Assembly: GCF_000934725.1 (NCBI RefSeq)
Contig: NZ_JYNS01000010.1
Span: forward strand, 1 to 64,000
From: Methyloterricola oryzae
GTDB taxonomy: Bacteria; Pseudomonadota; Gammaproteobacteria; Methylococcales; Methylococcaceae
Reading direction: 5' to 3'
DNA length: 64,000 nucleotides
Shown: positions 27,799 through 35,941 of the stretch, in pieces
Numbering within the stretch: position 1 is the stretch's first letter
Layout of the letters: every line of letters starts with the position of its first letter
Translations under genes and position numbers: made by a program
The notes under the pieces: model-generated
The model's input: only the letters and a program-made list of their open reading frames with translations
Told to the model about the DNA's origin: nothing
Database searches by the model: none

Positions 27799-28695
27799 TC
27801 AGCCGAAACGGCCGCTGATGTAGTCGTTGGTTAAGGGATGGCGAGGATTGGTAAACATCTGCGCGGTATCACCCACCTCCACCAGCCTGCCCAGATGGAA
27901 ATAGGCGGTACGCTGCGACACACGGGCCGCCTGCTGCATGGAGTGGGTCACGATGACGATGGTGAACTGGTTGCGCAGTTCATCAATCAATTGCTCGATC
28001 TTGGCGGTAGCCACCGGATCCAGCGCGGAGCAAGGCTCGTCCATCAGGATGACTTCCGGGTTCACCGCTATGGTGCGCGCAATGCAGAGGCGCTGCTGCT
28101 GCCCCCCCGACAAGCTGGTTCCCGGATGATCCAGATAATCCTTGACCTCGTTCCAGAGCCCGGCCTTGTGCAAGGCGTTTTCCACGATCGCCCGCTCTGC
28201 GTCCTTACCCGAGCAGAGACCGTGTATACGCGGGCCATAGGCGATGTTCTCATAGATGCTCTTGGGAAACGGATTGGGCTTTTGGAAGACCATCCCGACC
28301 TTTCTGCGCAGACGCACCGGATCAAGCTGGGGGTCAAAGATGTCCTGCCCATCGATCTCTATCCTGCCGCTGACTCGGCAGCCGGCGACGGCATCGTTCA
28401 TCCGGTTAAGGCAGCGCAGGAAAGTGGACTTTCCACAACCGGAAGGCCCGATCAAGGCGATGACCTCCTCGTGGCCGATATCGAGAAAGACCTCTTGGAG
28501 CGCCAGCTTGCTCCCGTAGTGAACCTCGACGCCACGACAGGAAACGCGCGGACGGGAGCATGACCACTGCCCCAAGGTCGGGCCGGTGCGGTCGGGCCTT
28601 CGCTCGTGAGCCTCACTCACAGGAACTTCAAGCCAATGCGCGCGATCCCTGCCCTTGGACTGTACTCCCGTTTTGAGCTGAATAAGGCTGTTCAT
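27799..28695 (-). CDS. pstB: Phosphate ABC transporter ATP-binding protein
   Basis: A 298-residue ABC ATPase with Walker [16 protein letters not shown]-loop [20 protein letters not shown], signature [13 protein letters not shown] and Walker [13 protein letters not shown], all diagnostic of PstB. The start at 28695 is preferred to 28803; even so there is an N-terminal extension of roughly 50 residues before [12 protein letters not shown]. pstS, pstC and pstA are not upstream, so the permease must be elsewhere. Pho-box-like repeats lie upstream at 28910-28938 in the correct orientation. Confidence 0.95.
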   Translation of the reverse strand: MNSLIQLKTGVQSKGRDRAHWLEVPVSEAHERRPDRTGPTLGQWSCSRPRVSCRGVEVHYGSKLALQEVFLDIGHEEVIALIGPSGCGKSTFLRCLNRMNDAVAGCRVSGRIEIDGQDIFDPQLDPVRLRRKVGMVFQKPNPFPKSIYENIAYGPRIHGLCSGKDAERAIVENALHKAGLWNEVKDYLDHPGTSLSGGQQQRLCIARTIAVNPEVILMDEPCSALDPVATAKIEQLIDELRNQFTIVIVTHSMQQAARVSQRTAYFHLGRLVEVGDTAQMFTNPRHPLTNDYISGRFG

Positions 28696-28909
28696 GACCT
28701 GATGCGCGTGAGTTGGGCGGTGAAAAACGGCCTGGAAAAAGTTGTCCTCGCAAGCAACGAGACGGCAGCAGACCCGGGCGCGCCTTAAGCGGCTCGCATC
28801 CACGGTCCTTGCAGTCCAGGAAAAAATTGAGAGTGTGCCGCCTCGACCGGAAGCACCCTGACTATGAGCGGGACAAACGCCTTCTAGGATTGCAGAGTAC
28901 CAAGACTAT

Positions 28910-28938
28910 GTGACAGGACCGTTACAGTCAGGTGACGC
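28910..28938 (-). promoter_or_regulatory. Pho-box-like direct repeats upstream of pstB
   Basis: Read on the minus strand, CTGTAAC-N4-CTGTCAC fits the PhoB box CTGTCAT-N4-CTGTCAT (7+4+7 spacing); on the plus strand it is GTGACAG (28910-28916), GACC, GTTACAG (28921-28927). A third 11-bp-spaced unit, GTGACGC, follows at 28932-28938. The orientation suits activation of pstB-phoU and the glycolipid genes. Confidence 0.65.
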
Positions 28939-29056
28939 ATACCCTGCAACGCGCTGTTTCAGCGGGGCAAGATGCTCGACCTTGACCTGCCCACTATGCT
29001 GACAAGGCACATTGCTTGGGCTGGACTCCAAACGTCGTAGGGCACGATTGCGCGGG

Positions 29057-29070
29057 GGATTGCGCAATCC
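29057..29070. repeat. 14-bp perfect palindrome in the pstB/phoD intergenic region
   Basis: GGATTGCGCAATCC is a perfect palindrome lying midway between the divergent Pho-box-like repeats. It could be a second regulator's operator. No known factor is assigned. Confidence 0.5.
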
Positions 29071-29093
29071 GCCGACCATGCTAAGCGTGGCTC

Positions 29094-29111
29094 GTGACAG
29101 GCGCTTGACGT
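29094..29111 (-). promoter_or_regulatory. Second Pho-box-like element
   Basis: On the plus strand GTGACAG (29094-29100), GCGC, TTGACGT (29105-29111), i.e. ACGTCAA-N4-CTGTCAC on the minus strand. Only one half is close to consensus, so this is weaker than the pstB-proximal site. Confidence 0.35.
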
Positions 29112-29147
29112 TCAGAACATAGCCTCGTGCTCGGGGCAGATCCCTCT

Positions 29148-29165
29148 CTGTCACTGAACTTTAAC
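29148..29165 (+). promoter_or_regulatory. Pho-box-like element upstream of phoD
   Basis: CTGTCAC (29148-29154), TGAA, CTTTAAC (29159-29165) matches the 7+4+7 PhoB layout in the phoD direction, 71 bp before the phoD start. The second half-site is less well conserved. Confidence 0.55.
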
Positions 29166-29236
29166 CGGATTGCCACGGGGCTGACCTGCCAGCCTACTAA
29201 GGTGCTGCCGCCTGCATAAACCAAAGGAGGCTGGCC

Positions 29237-30820
29237 GTGAATTTCCCCCATTCAAATCCTAAGTTCAAAAAATCGAGTCAAAACCTGCTCGTCGCTGCGA
29301 TGGCCTCTGTGTTACTCGCCACCGCGAGCGGCTGTGCCATGGCAGCAGTCAATGCTCCGCAGTTGGAACAGGGCATCCAGATTGGCGATCTGGCGCCGGG
29401 CCGCGCTGTCATCTGGAGCCGGAGCGACCGCCCCGCGACGCTTTTTGTGGAATACGCCTACCGGTCCGACTTCAGGAATTCAAAGGTCATCCGAGGACCT
29501 AATGCCCTGGAAGGCACCGACTTCACCGCGCGCCAGGACCTCGTCGGCCTGCCGGAGGGAAGGGATATTTATGTTCGCGTCTGGTTCGAGGACCTCACCA
29601 ACGCCCGCAACAAAAGTGAACTCGTGGAAGGCCGCTTTCATACCATCGGAAAGCGGGACGATATCCGCTTTGTGTGGGGCGGGGACACCGCAGGCCAGGG
29701 CTGGGGCATTAATCCCGAATTCGGTGGCATGAAGATCTACGAAACCATGCGCCAGGAGCAACCGCAATTCTTCATCCACAGCGGCGACAACGTCTATTCC
29801 GACGGTCCCATATTGCCGGAAGTTAAGGACGCCAACGGACAGGTGATCTGGAAGAACATCGTTACGGACGAAGTTTCCAAGGTCGCCGAGACCCTGGCGG
29901 AATTCCGCGGCCGCTACAAGTACAACCTGCTGGATGACAATGTCCGCGCCTTCAACGCGGAAGTGCCGCAGATCTGGCAATGGGACGATCATGAAGTGGT
30001 GAACAACTGGTCCGATTCCAAGGATCTGGCAAACGACACGCGCTACAGCGAAAAGAATATTCCCACCCTGGTCGCGCGGGCCGAGGAAGCTTTCCATGAG
30101 TTTGCGCCCATGCGACCTTACGGCGCCGAAGAATACCGGCGTATCTATCGCCAGTTGTCCTACGGTCCGCTGCTCGACGTGTTTGTGCTGGACATGCGCA
30201 ATTACCGTGGTCCCAATACCGCCAACCTGCAGGCGCAGGAAGGCCCGGACACCGCGTTCCTGGGCAAGTCACAACTGGAGTGGCTTGAGGAGGGTTTGAA
30301 AAAATCCGAAGCCAAGTGGAAGGTGGTCGCGGCGGACATGCCCATCGGCCTCAATATCGGCGATGGCACCGATGCCCAGGGTAACGCGCGCTGGGAAGCG
30401 GTCGCCAATGGCGACGGCGGTCCGGCCTTGGGGCGCGAACTGGAAATCGCACGCCTGCTCAGCTTCATCAAGAAGCAGCGCATCAAGAATATCGTCTGGC
30501 TGACAGCCGACGTCCACTATGCCGCGGCGCACTACTATGATCCCCAGAAAGCCGCCACGAAAGACTTCCTGCCGTTCTGGGAGTTCGTCACCGGTCCTCT
30601 CAACGCCGGATCCTTCGGCCCGAATACCACCGATGGCACCTTTGGCCCGCAAGTCGTGTTCTACAAGGCCCCGCCCGCGGGTCAGGTGAACCTGCCGCCT
30701 TCGGCGGGCCTTCAGTTCTTCGGTGAGGTCAACATCGATGGCAGGAACGGCAGCCTGACCGTCGATCTCAAGGACCTGTTCGGAACCTCTGTTTTCAGCA
30801 AGACGCTGCTGCCGGAATAA
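29237..30820 (+). CDS. phoD: PhoD-type alkaline phosphatase / phosphodiesterase
   Basis: A 527-residue exported metallophosphatase. GTG start with AAAGGAGG upstream. N-terminal hydrophobic segment (LLVAAMASVLLATASGCAMA) then a fibronectin-like domain and the catalytic domain with metal-binding motifs WGGDTAG, IHSGDNVYSDG, WQWDDHEVVNNW and LTADVHYAAAHYY. PhoD enzymes release phosphate from mono- and diesters, including phospholipid head groups, in the periplasm. Divergent from pstB with its own Pho-box-like site, and followed by glpQ. Confidence 0.93.
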   Translation: MNFPHSNPKFKKSSQNLLVAAMASVLLATASGCAMAAVNAPQLEQGIQIGDLAPGRAVIWSRSDRPATLFVEYAYRSDFRNSKVIRGPNALEGTDFTARQDLVGLPEGRDIYVRVWFEDLTNARNKSELVEGRFHTIGKRDDIRFVWGGDTAGQGWGINPEFGGMKIYETMRQEQPQFFIHSGDNVYSDGPILPEVKDANGQVIWKNIVTDEVSKVAETLAEFRGRYKYNLLDDNVRAFNAEVPQIWQWDDHEVVNNWSDSKDLANDTRYSEKNIPTLVARAEEAFHEFAPMRPYGAEEYRRIYRQLSYGPLLDVFVLDMRNYRGPNTANLQAQEGPDTAFLGKSQLEWLEEGLKKSEAKWKVVAADMPIGLNIGDGTDAQGNARWEAVANGDGGPALGRELEIARLLSFIKKQRIKNIVWLTADVHYAAAHYYDPQKAATKDFLPFWEFVTGPLNAGSFGPNTTDGTFGPQVVFYKAPPAGQVNLPPSAGLQFFGEVNIDGRNGSLTVDLKDLFGTSVFSKTLLPE

Positions 30821-30828
30821 GTGGCAGG

Positions 30829-30855
30829 GAGGGCTGGCCTGCCGGGCCGGCCCTC
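30829..30855 (+). terminator. Strong hairpin between phoD and glpQ
   Basis: GAGGGCTGGCC (30829-30839) pairs with GGCCGGCCCTC (30845-30855), an 11-bp GC stem with one G-T pair and a 5-base loop, in the 78-bp gap. It may partly terminate or protect the phoD transcript, lowering glpQ expression. Confidence 0.55.
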
Positions 30856-30898
30856 ACCCGATTGCTGAGCCCCAATTCCAAACACAACAAGGACACCT

Positions 30899-32122
30899 AT
30901 GACTGCTTATACGAAGCACATCCCGCTGGCGGGTATACTGCTTGCTGTACTCGCCAATCCCGCCTGCGCCGACATGCAGAGACACGAATCGGACGCGCCC
31001 CCCATTGTGATCGGACACCGCGGCGCGGCGGGCTACAGACCCGAACATACCCTGGCCGGTTATGAACTGGCCATCGAAATGGGCGCGGACTTCATCGAAC
31101 CCGACCTGGTACTGACCAAGGACGGCCACTTGCTGGCCCGTCACGAACCCATGATCGGCGGCACCACGGACGTGGCGGATCATCCCGAGTTCGCCTCCCG
31201 CAAGACCACCCGGAAAGTGGACGGCGTGGCATACACGGACTGGTTCGCTAGCGACTTTACCCTGGCCGAAATCAAGACACTGCGCTCAAAGGAACGCATC
31301 CCGGATCTGCGTCCGGGCAACACGGCCTACGACGGACAGTTTGAAATACCAACGCTGGACGAGGTCATCGCCCTGGCAAAAGACAAGAGTCGGGAGACCG
31401 GCCGGGTCATCGGCATCTATCCGGAGATCAAGCATTCCACGTTTCACGCCGGACTTTTCGGCCAGCATGTCTTCGAGGACAAGCTGCTCAAGACGCTGCA
31501 TGCCGCCTATGGCAACAGCGCATGCGCGCCGGTCTTCATCCAGTCCTTCGAGGTCTCCAACCTACGCTATTTGAGCAAGCGTACGCGAATCAAGCTGGTA
31601 CAGTTGGTGGATGCGGACGATGTGAAGCCCGATGGTTCTGTGTCTCTGGTGGCGCCCTACCGTCAGCCCTATGACTTTGTGGTTTCCGGCGATCCGCGCA
31701 ACTTCGCCGACCTGGTCACGGAGAAAGGCCTGGACTTCGTCAAGAGCTACGCTGATGGCATCGGCCCCTGGAAACCCTACCTGGTCAGGACGGTCGATGA
31801 CGGCGTAGACCGTGACGGCGACGGAGTCCTGAGCATCAATGACCGCCGCGTCGATGGAAGCACCGGCGTTATCGAACTGGCGCATCGCAAGGGTTTGCTG
31901 GTCCATACCTGGACGTTCCGCAACGACTCCAGCGGCTATGGCTTCAAGGACCCCGAGGCGGAGATGGCCTATTACTTCGAACTGGGCGTGGACGGCCTGT
32001 TCACCGACTTCGCCGATACCGGCGTCAGCGCGCGCGGTCAGGTGTTCGGCGCCGGCAGTCCTGCGTCCCGTTCCAGGAAGTGCGCCGGAGGCCGTTCAAC
32101 TCGGTTTGAAAGCCACCGATAA
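30899..32122 (+). CDS. glpQ: Periplasmic glycerophosphodiester phosphodiesterase
   Basis: A 407-residue exported GDPD: signal peptide (LAGILLAVLANPACA-DMQ), catalytic GHRGAAGYRPEHTLAGY, metal site FIEPDLVLTKDGHLLARH, YPEIKHST, and FTDFADTG. An aspartate-rich loop DDGVDRDGDGVLSINDR could bind calcium. It hydrolyses glycerophosphodiesters, the deacylated phospholipid products, to glycerol-3-phosphate. The C-terminal 20 residues (GAGSPASRSRKCAGG) are unlike the family and may be an extension. Co-directional with phoD. Confidence 0.93.
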   Translation: MTAYTKHIPLAGILLAVLANPACADMQRHESDAPPIVIGHRGAAGYRPEHTLAGYELAIEMGADFIEPDLVLTKDGHLLARHEPMIGGTTDVADHPEFASRKTTRKVDGVAYTDWFASDFTLAEIKTLRSKERIPDLRPGNTAYDGQFEIPTLDEVIALAKDKSRETGRVIGIYPEIKHSTFHAGLFGQHVFEDKLLKTLHAAYGNSACAPVFIQSFEVSNLRYLSKRTRIKLVQLVDADDVKPDGSVSLVAPYRQPYDFVVSGDPRNFADLVTEKGLDFVKSYADGIGPWKPYLVRTVDDGVDRDGDGVLSINDRRVDGSTGVIELAHRKGLLVHTWTFRNDSSGYGFKDPEAEMAYYFELGVDGLFTDFADTGVSARGQVFGAGSPASRSRKCAGGRSTRFESHR

Positions 32123-32430
32123 GAAACGGCCGCGGTTTGCGATCCTAGGCCGGGCAGACCGTTTCCGCCGAATCCGGGCGGAGCGGTTCTGCTCCCCGGG
32201 CATGAAGATATTCCCTCAGGCCTGTCATCAAATCGACATGTGGGGATGGGACCCTTGCCTATTTGACCCCAGGCGAAGGCGAAGCATCGGCGCTCTCTTG
32301 ATCAGCAGAATCGGCGCTTAGCCTGAAACCGGACAGGATTAAACAGCTTGCATTTCCACAGGGTGAATGCTCCAAGCATTTAACCGAACCGTTTGCGGCC
32401 CCCCACCTTCCTTACAATTAGAACGAAGCG
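32123..32430. other. Intergenic region with no recognised element
   Basis: About 308 bp between glpQ and the M14-like gene. No open frame with a recognisable product and no clear Pho box were seen. Confidence 0.5.
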
Positions 32431-33504
32431 GTGAGCGATTCACTCCCTCTCAGTCTGAGCCGTCCGGTGCGGCGCCACTTGCCCGAGATGGCGGAACTCC
32501 TGATCGTCGCTGAGCATATCGCACAAGCCTCCCGGCCCTGGTTCAACATCGAAGTGCTCACCGAACTGCGGGACGGCCGCGAGACCTTTCCACTGATCGC
32601 CTTTCGCTTCGGCCCGAAGGACCCCTCGCTTCCGGTCATCGGGCTGTTTGCCGGCGTCCACGGATTGGAACGTATCGGCACGCGGGTTGTGCTGGCCTAT
32701 CTGCGCACCCTGGTCGAACTGGATCGCTGGGACCAGGTCACCCAGGAGATGCTCAAATCGACCCGCCTCGTGGTGATGCCTTTGGTCAATCCCGTTGGCA
32801 TGTTTCACCAATTGCGCGCCAACGGCAATCGCGTCGATCTCATGCGCAACGCGCCGGTGCGCGCCGAGGGACTGGCCGCCTGGCACCTGTTCGGCGGCCA
32901 GCGTATTTCCCCTCTTCTCCCCTGGTACCAGGGAAAGGAAGGCGCGCCGATGGAGGAAGAGGCACGCGCCCTCTGTGACTTCGTCCGCAGGGAGATCTTC
33001 CCTGCCGAGACGGCGATCAGCGTGGACGTGCATTCCGGATACGGTCAGGTCGACCGGCTGTGGTTTCCCTACGCCAGAACCCGCGCGCCTGTTCCCGACC
33101 TGCCGGAAATCCTCGCGCTCAAACATCTGCTGGACCGTTCCTTTCCCAACCATGTCTACCAGGTCGAGCCGCAGTCGCGGCATTACCTGGCGCATGGTGA
33201 CCTGTGGGACTATCTCTACGACGCGTATCGGGCAGAGAGGCCCGAAGGTCATTACCTGCCCTTCACACTCGAAATGGGGTCCTGGCTGTGGGTCAAGAAG
33301 AACTGGATACAGGCCTTCTCGGCCCTCGGCTACTTCAATCCGCGCATGCCCCACCGAGTGCGAAGGACGCTGCGGCGGCACCTGTTCCTGTTCGATCTCA
33401 TGCACCGCGCGATTCGCTCGCCCTCGCCCTGGTGTGATCTCGAGCCACTTGAACGCGAGCGACTGCGGCAGCAAGGCCTCGAACTCTGGTATGGCGGAAA
33501 TTGA
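32431..33504 (+). CDS. M14-like zinc carboxypeptidase / deacylase family protein
   Basis: A 357-residue cytosolic protein with a GTG start. GLFAGVHGLERIGTRVVLAYL carries the H-x2-E zinc-binding pair, MPLVNPVGMFHQLRANG and DLMRNAP match the substrate-binding arginine/asparagine region, and SVDVHSGYGQ supplies the third zinc histidine. This is the succinylglutamate desuccinylase/aspartoacylase-like branch of M14 enzymes. The substrate is not evident. It is coupled to the alpha/beta hydrolase that follows, and both precede the ornithine-lipid genes. Confidence 0.78.
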   Translation: MSDSLPLSLSRPVRRHLPEMAELLIVAEHIAQASRPWFNIEVLTELRDGRETFPLIAFRFGPKDPSLPVIGLFAGVHGLERIGTRVVLAYLRTLVELDRWDQVTQEMLKSTRLVVMPLVNPVGMFHQLRANGNRVDLMRNAPVRAEGLAAWHLFGGQRISPLLPWYQGKEGAPMEEEARALCDFVRREIFPAETAISVDVHSGYGQVDRLWFPYARTRAPVPDLPEILALKHLLDRSFPNHVYQVEPQSRHYLAHGDLWDYLYDAYRAERPEGHYLPFTLEMGSWLWVKKNWIQAFSALGYFNPRMPHRVRRTLRRHLFLFDLMHRAIRSPSPWCDLEPLERERLRQQGLELWYGGN

Positions 33505-33505
33505 G

Positions 33506-34312
33506 ATGCACCGGGACTGGGTATTCCTGCGCGGACTGGCCAGGGAAAGCGCACACTGGGCCGACTTCCCCGAAACCTTCACGGCAAAAGTGAGGGAGAG
33601 CCGGATATTCTTGGCCGATCTGCCCGGCAACGGCCGCCATTTCGCCAGTCGGTCGCCGAGTTCTATCACCAGCATGATGGAGCTTATCCGGCACAGCAGC
33701 CTGTCGGCGCTTCCCGCCACGGGCGGGTCGTCCGTCGAGGCACCACGCTACCTGCTCGCCATTTCCCTCGGTGCCATGGTGGCGGTCGAGTGGATGTCAC
33801 GCTACCCGGAGGAAATCGCCGGCGCAGTGCTGATCAATACCAGCCTCAGAGGCATCAACCCAATTCATCAGCGGCTGCAGTGGCGCGCCTGGCCGGAACT
33901 GGCCCGCATCGTTTTGACCCACGATCCCGTCCTCCGGGAACAGCGGATCCTGCAACTGACCAGCCGAGAGCGGTCCCAGGACTCGGCGCTGGCTCTGGCC
34001 TTTGCCAGCGCCTTCCGCCTGCGCCCCATGCGCCGGATCAACTTGATGCGCCAATTGTGGGCCGCCGCGACCTACCAAGCGCCGCCGTCACCGCCCCTGG
34101 CACCTGTGCTGCTGCTTTCGTCCCATGCCGACCAAATGGTCAGCCCCGCCTGTTCCGCAGCCATCGCCAACGCCTGGCACGCGCCGCTGGCCTGCCACCC
34201 CTGGGCCGGGCACGACCTGCCGCTGGATGATCCCGACTGGGTCGCCGACCGCGTCAATACCTGGCTCAGTCAGTCACCCAGTGTTTGTAACCAAGTCGTC
34301 ACCGACCGGTAA
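33506..34312 (+). CDS. Alpha/beta-hydrolase fold protein
   Basis: A 268-residue hydrolase: FLRGLARESAHWADF (oxyanion region), ILADLPGNGRHF, nucleophile elbow LAISLGAMVAVEW (G-x-S-x-G variant AISLGA), ALVINTSLRG-type strand (GAVLINTSLRGI), acid LLSSHADQMVSP and histidine WAGHDLPLDDP. The start at 33506 lies 1 bp after the M14 stop with GCGGAA upstream; an ATG at 33491 in the same frame is an alternative overlapping the upstream gene. Possibly an esterase or lipase. Confidence 0.8.
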   Translation: MHRDWVFLRGLARESAHWADFPETFTAKVRESRIFLADLPGNGRHFASRSPSSITSMMELIRHSSLSALPATGGSSVEAPRYLLAISLGAMVAVEWMSRYPEEIAGAVLINTSLRGINPIHQRLQWRAWPELARIVLTHDPVLREQRILQLTSRERSQDSALALAFASAFRLRPMRRINLMRQLWAAATYQAPPSPPLAPVLLLSSHADQMVSPACSAAIANAWHAPLACHPWAGHDLPLDDPDWVADRVNTWLSQSPSVCNQVVTDR

Positions 34313-34313
34313 C
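34296..34313 (+). promoter_or_regulatory. Weak Pho-box-like element before olsB
   Basis: TCGTCAC (34296-34302), CGAC, CGGTAAC (34307-34313) shares the GTCAC-N7-TAAC pattern with the site upstream of phoD and sits 58 bp before the olsB start. Half-sites are imperfect. Confidence 0.35.
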
Positions 34314-34371
34314 AGTCTGATCACGTAAGCGCCTTAAGCTGCTGCGAGTCCTTAACCTGAATGGAGCTCGC

Positions 34372-35160
34372 ATGTCCGTATCCAGCCTCGATCCGACTCC
34401 CTTGCGCTCACGCCGCTACGTCGCCGAACTCGCGCAAGGACCGGACGAAATCCGTGAAAGCCAGGCCCTGCGCTACCGCGTGTTTGCCGGAGAAATGGGG
34501 GCGCGCCTCCACTCCCTGGCCGACGGCCTGGATTACGAGCACATCGACGACTACTGCGATCATCTCCTGGTGCGCGACAGCAGCAGCGGAAAGGTCGTGG
34601 CCTGCACCCGGCTCCTCAGCGATACGCAAGCCGCAAGGCTCGGGACATTCTACTCGGAGGGCGAGTTCCAGTTGGACAAGGTGCTGGCTCTTCCCGGGCG
34701 GTTCCTGGAGATCGGCCGCACCTGCGTGGACCCCGACCACCGCGGTAGCCTGGTGCTGGGCACCTTGTGGAACGGATTGGCGGAGTATGTGTACAAGGGC
34801 AACTTCAACTATCTGATGGGATGCGCCAGCATTTCGCCGGGGCCGAGCGGATTCGCGGTCGACGCCGTCTACCGTCAGATCGAGCCGAACCAGTTCGGGC
34901 CAGCCGAATTCGACGTTCGCCCGCTGAAGCCGGTGCCGGCCTGGCGGCGCTGCGTCACGGACGAAAGCGGAATCCCGCCCCTGCTGCAGGCCTACCTGCG
35001 GCTGGGCTGCTGGGTCCTGGGCGAGCCTTACTGGGACGAGGACTTCAACGTCATGGACGTATTCATCCTGCTGGATCTGACGCGGCTTCAGGACCGCTAC
35101 GAAAGACGTTTCATCGCCACGAAAACGGCAGCCACCTATTCCGAACATTCCCGATGCTGA
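34372..35160 (+). CDS. olsB: Ornithine-acyl-ACP N-acyltransferase (OlsB)
   Basis: A 262-residue GNAT-fold acyltransferase of the OlsB/hemolysin-like family: ESQALRYRVFAGEMGA, DDYCDHLLVRD, VVACTRLLSD, GRFLEIGRTCVDPDHRGS, YLMGCASI. OlsB attaches a 3-hydroxyacyl chain from ACP to ornithine, the first step of phosphorus-free ornithine lipid. It overlaps olsA by 7 bp, the classic olsBA pair, within a phosphate-response island. Confidence 0.88.
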   Translation: MSVSSLDPTPLRSRRYVAELAQGPDEIRESQALRYRVFAGEMGARLHSLADGLDYEHIDDYCDHLLVRDSSSGKVVACTRLLSDTQAARLGTFYSEGEFQLDKVLALPGRFLEIGRTCVDPDHRGSLVLGTLWNGLAEYVYKGNFNYLMGCASISPGPSGFAVDAVYRQIEPNQFGPAEFDVRPLKPVPAWRRCVTDESGIPPLLQAYLRLGCWVLGEPYWDEDFNVMDVFILLDLTRLQDRYERRFIATKTAATYSEHSRC

Positions 35161-35915
35161 ACCGCCGCCGAGTCCTCAAGGCAGCCCTGGTAGCGCTACT
35201 GTTCGTATGGGGCCTTGTGGCAGTGACCGTGGTGATGCCCATTTCCCGGCGCGTCAGTCCGCGCGGCGCGCAGATCAATGACCGCATCCGCCAGCACTGG
35301 TGCCACGCCGTGTGCCGCGTCCTCGGCGTCCGCATCACCTCGCATGGCTCCCCGTCGGACCTGCCGGGGCTCAAGGTCGCCAACCACATTTCCTGGCTGG
35401 ATATCATCGTACTGGGCTCGCTGCTGCCGCTGGCCTTCGTTGCCAAGCTGGAAGTGGCGGCCTGGCCGGTGCTGGGGTATCTGGCAAAACGGACGGGCAC
35501 CCTGTTCATCCGGCGTGGCGATGCCGAACACACGGCGGCGGCCTGTGAGCAGATGGCCTGGCAGTTACGCCAGGGCAGGCGCGTGATGTTGTTTCCCGAA
35601 GGCACCACCACGCGCGGGGAGCGCGTGCTGCGTTTCCACGCGAAACTCCTGCAGCCCGCGCAACGGGCCCAGGTTCCAGTTCAGGCGGTGGCGCTGCGCT
35701 ATCGAAATGAAGCGGCCACGGTGGCGCCTTTCGTGGACGACGACGCCTTTCTGCCCCATTTGATCGACGTGCTGAAGCTCCAGAACATCGATGTCGAGGT
35801 CCACTTCTGCCCCGTCCTGCCCGCCGGACAGCACCGCGACACACTCGCCCGCACAACCCGAAATCAGGTCCTCGCCGCCCTGGGAGAAACCGCGGCAACC
35901 GCGACGGGGTATTGA
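35154..35915 (+). CDS. olsA: Lyso-ornithine-lipid O-acyltransferase (OlsA/PlsC family)
   Basis: A 253-residue membrane-anchored PlsC-type acyltransferase with an N-terminal hydrophobic segment (ALVALLFVWGLVAVTVVM), the H-x4-D catalytic motif in VANHISWLDIIVLG, FIRRGD, and substrate motif LFPEGTTTRGERVL. Coupled to olsB by overlap, so it most likely acylates lyso-ornithine lipid, though 1-acylglycerol-3-phosphate could also be a substrate. The start at 35154 lies inside the olsB end. Confidence 0.87.
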   Translation: MLNRRRVLKAALVALLFVWGLVAVTVVMPISRRVSPRGAQINDRIRQHWCHAVCRVLGVRITSHGSPSDLPGLKVANHISWLDIIVLGSLLPLAFVAKLEVAAWPVLGYLAKRTGTLFIRRGDAEHTAAACEQMAWQLRQGRRVMLFPEGTTTRGERVLRFHAKLLQPAQRAQVPVQAVALRYRNEAATVAPFVDDDAFLPHLIDVLKLQNIDVEVHFCPVLPAGQHRDTLARTTRNQVLAALGETAATATGY

Positions 35916-35941
35916 ATCCCGGCTCCAGGCACGGCCGGCTT

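Noticed and set aside
32795-33490. Long upstream extension of the alpha/beta hydrolase frame
   Set aside because: It overlaps most of the M14-like gene in another frame; the hydrolase motifs begin only after 33506.
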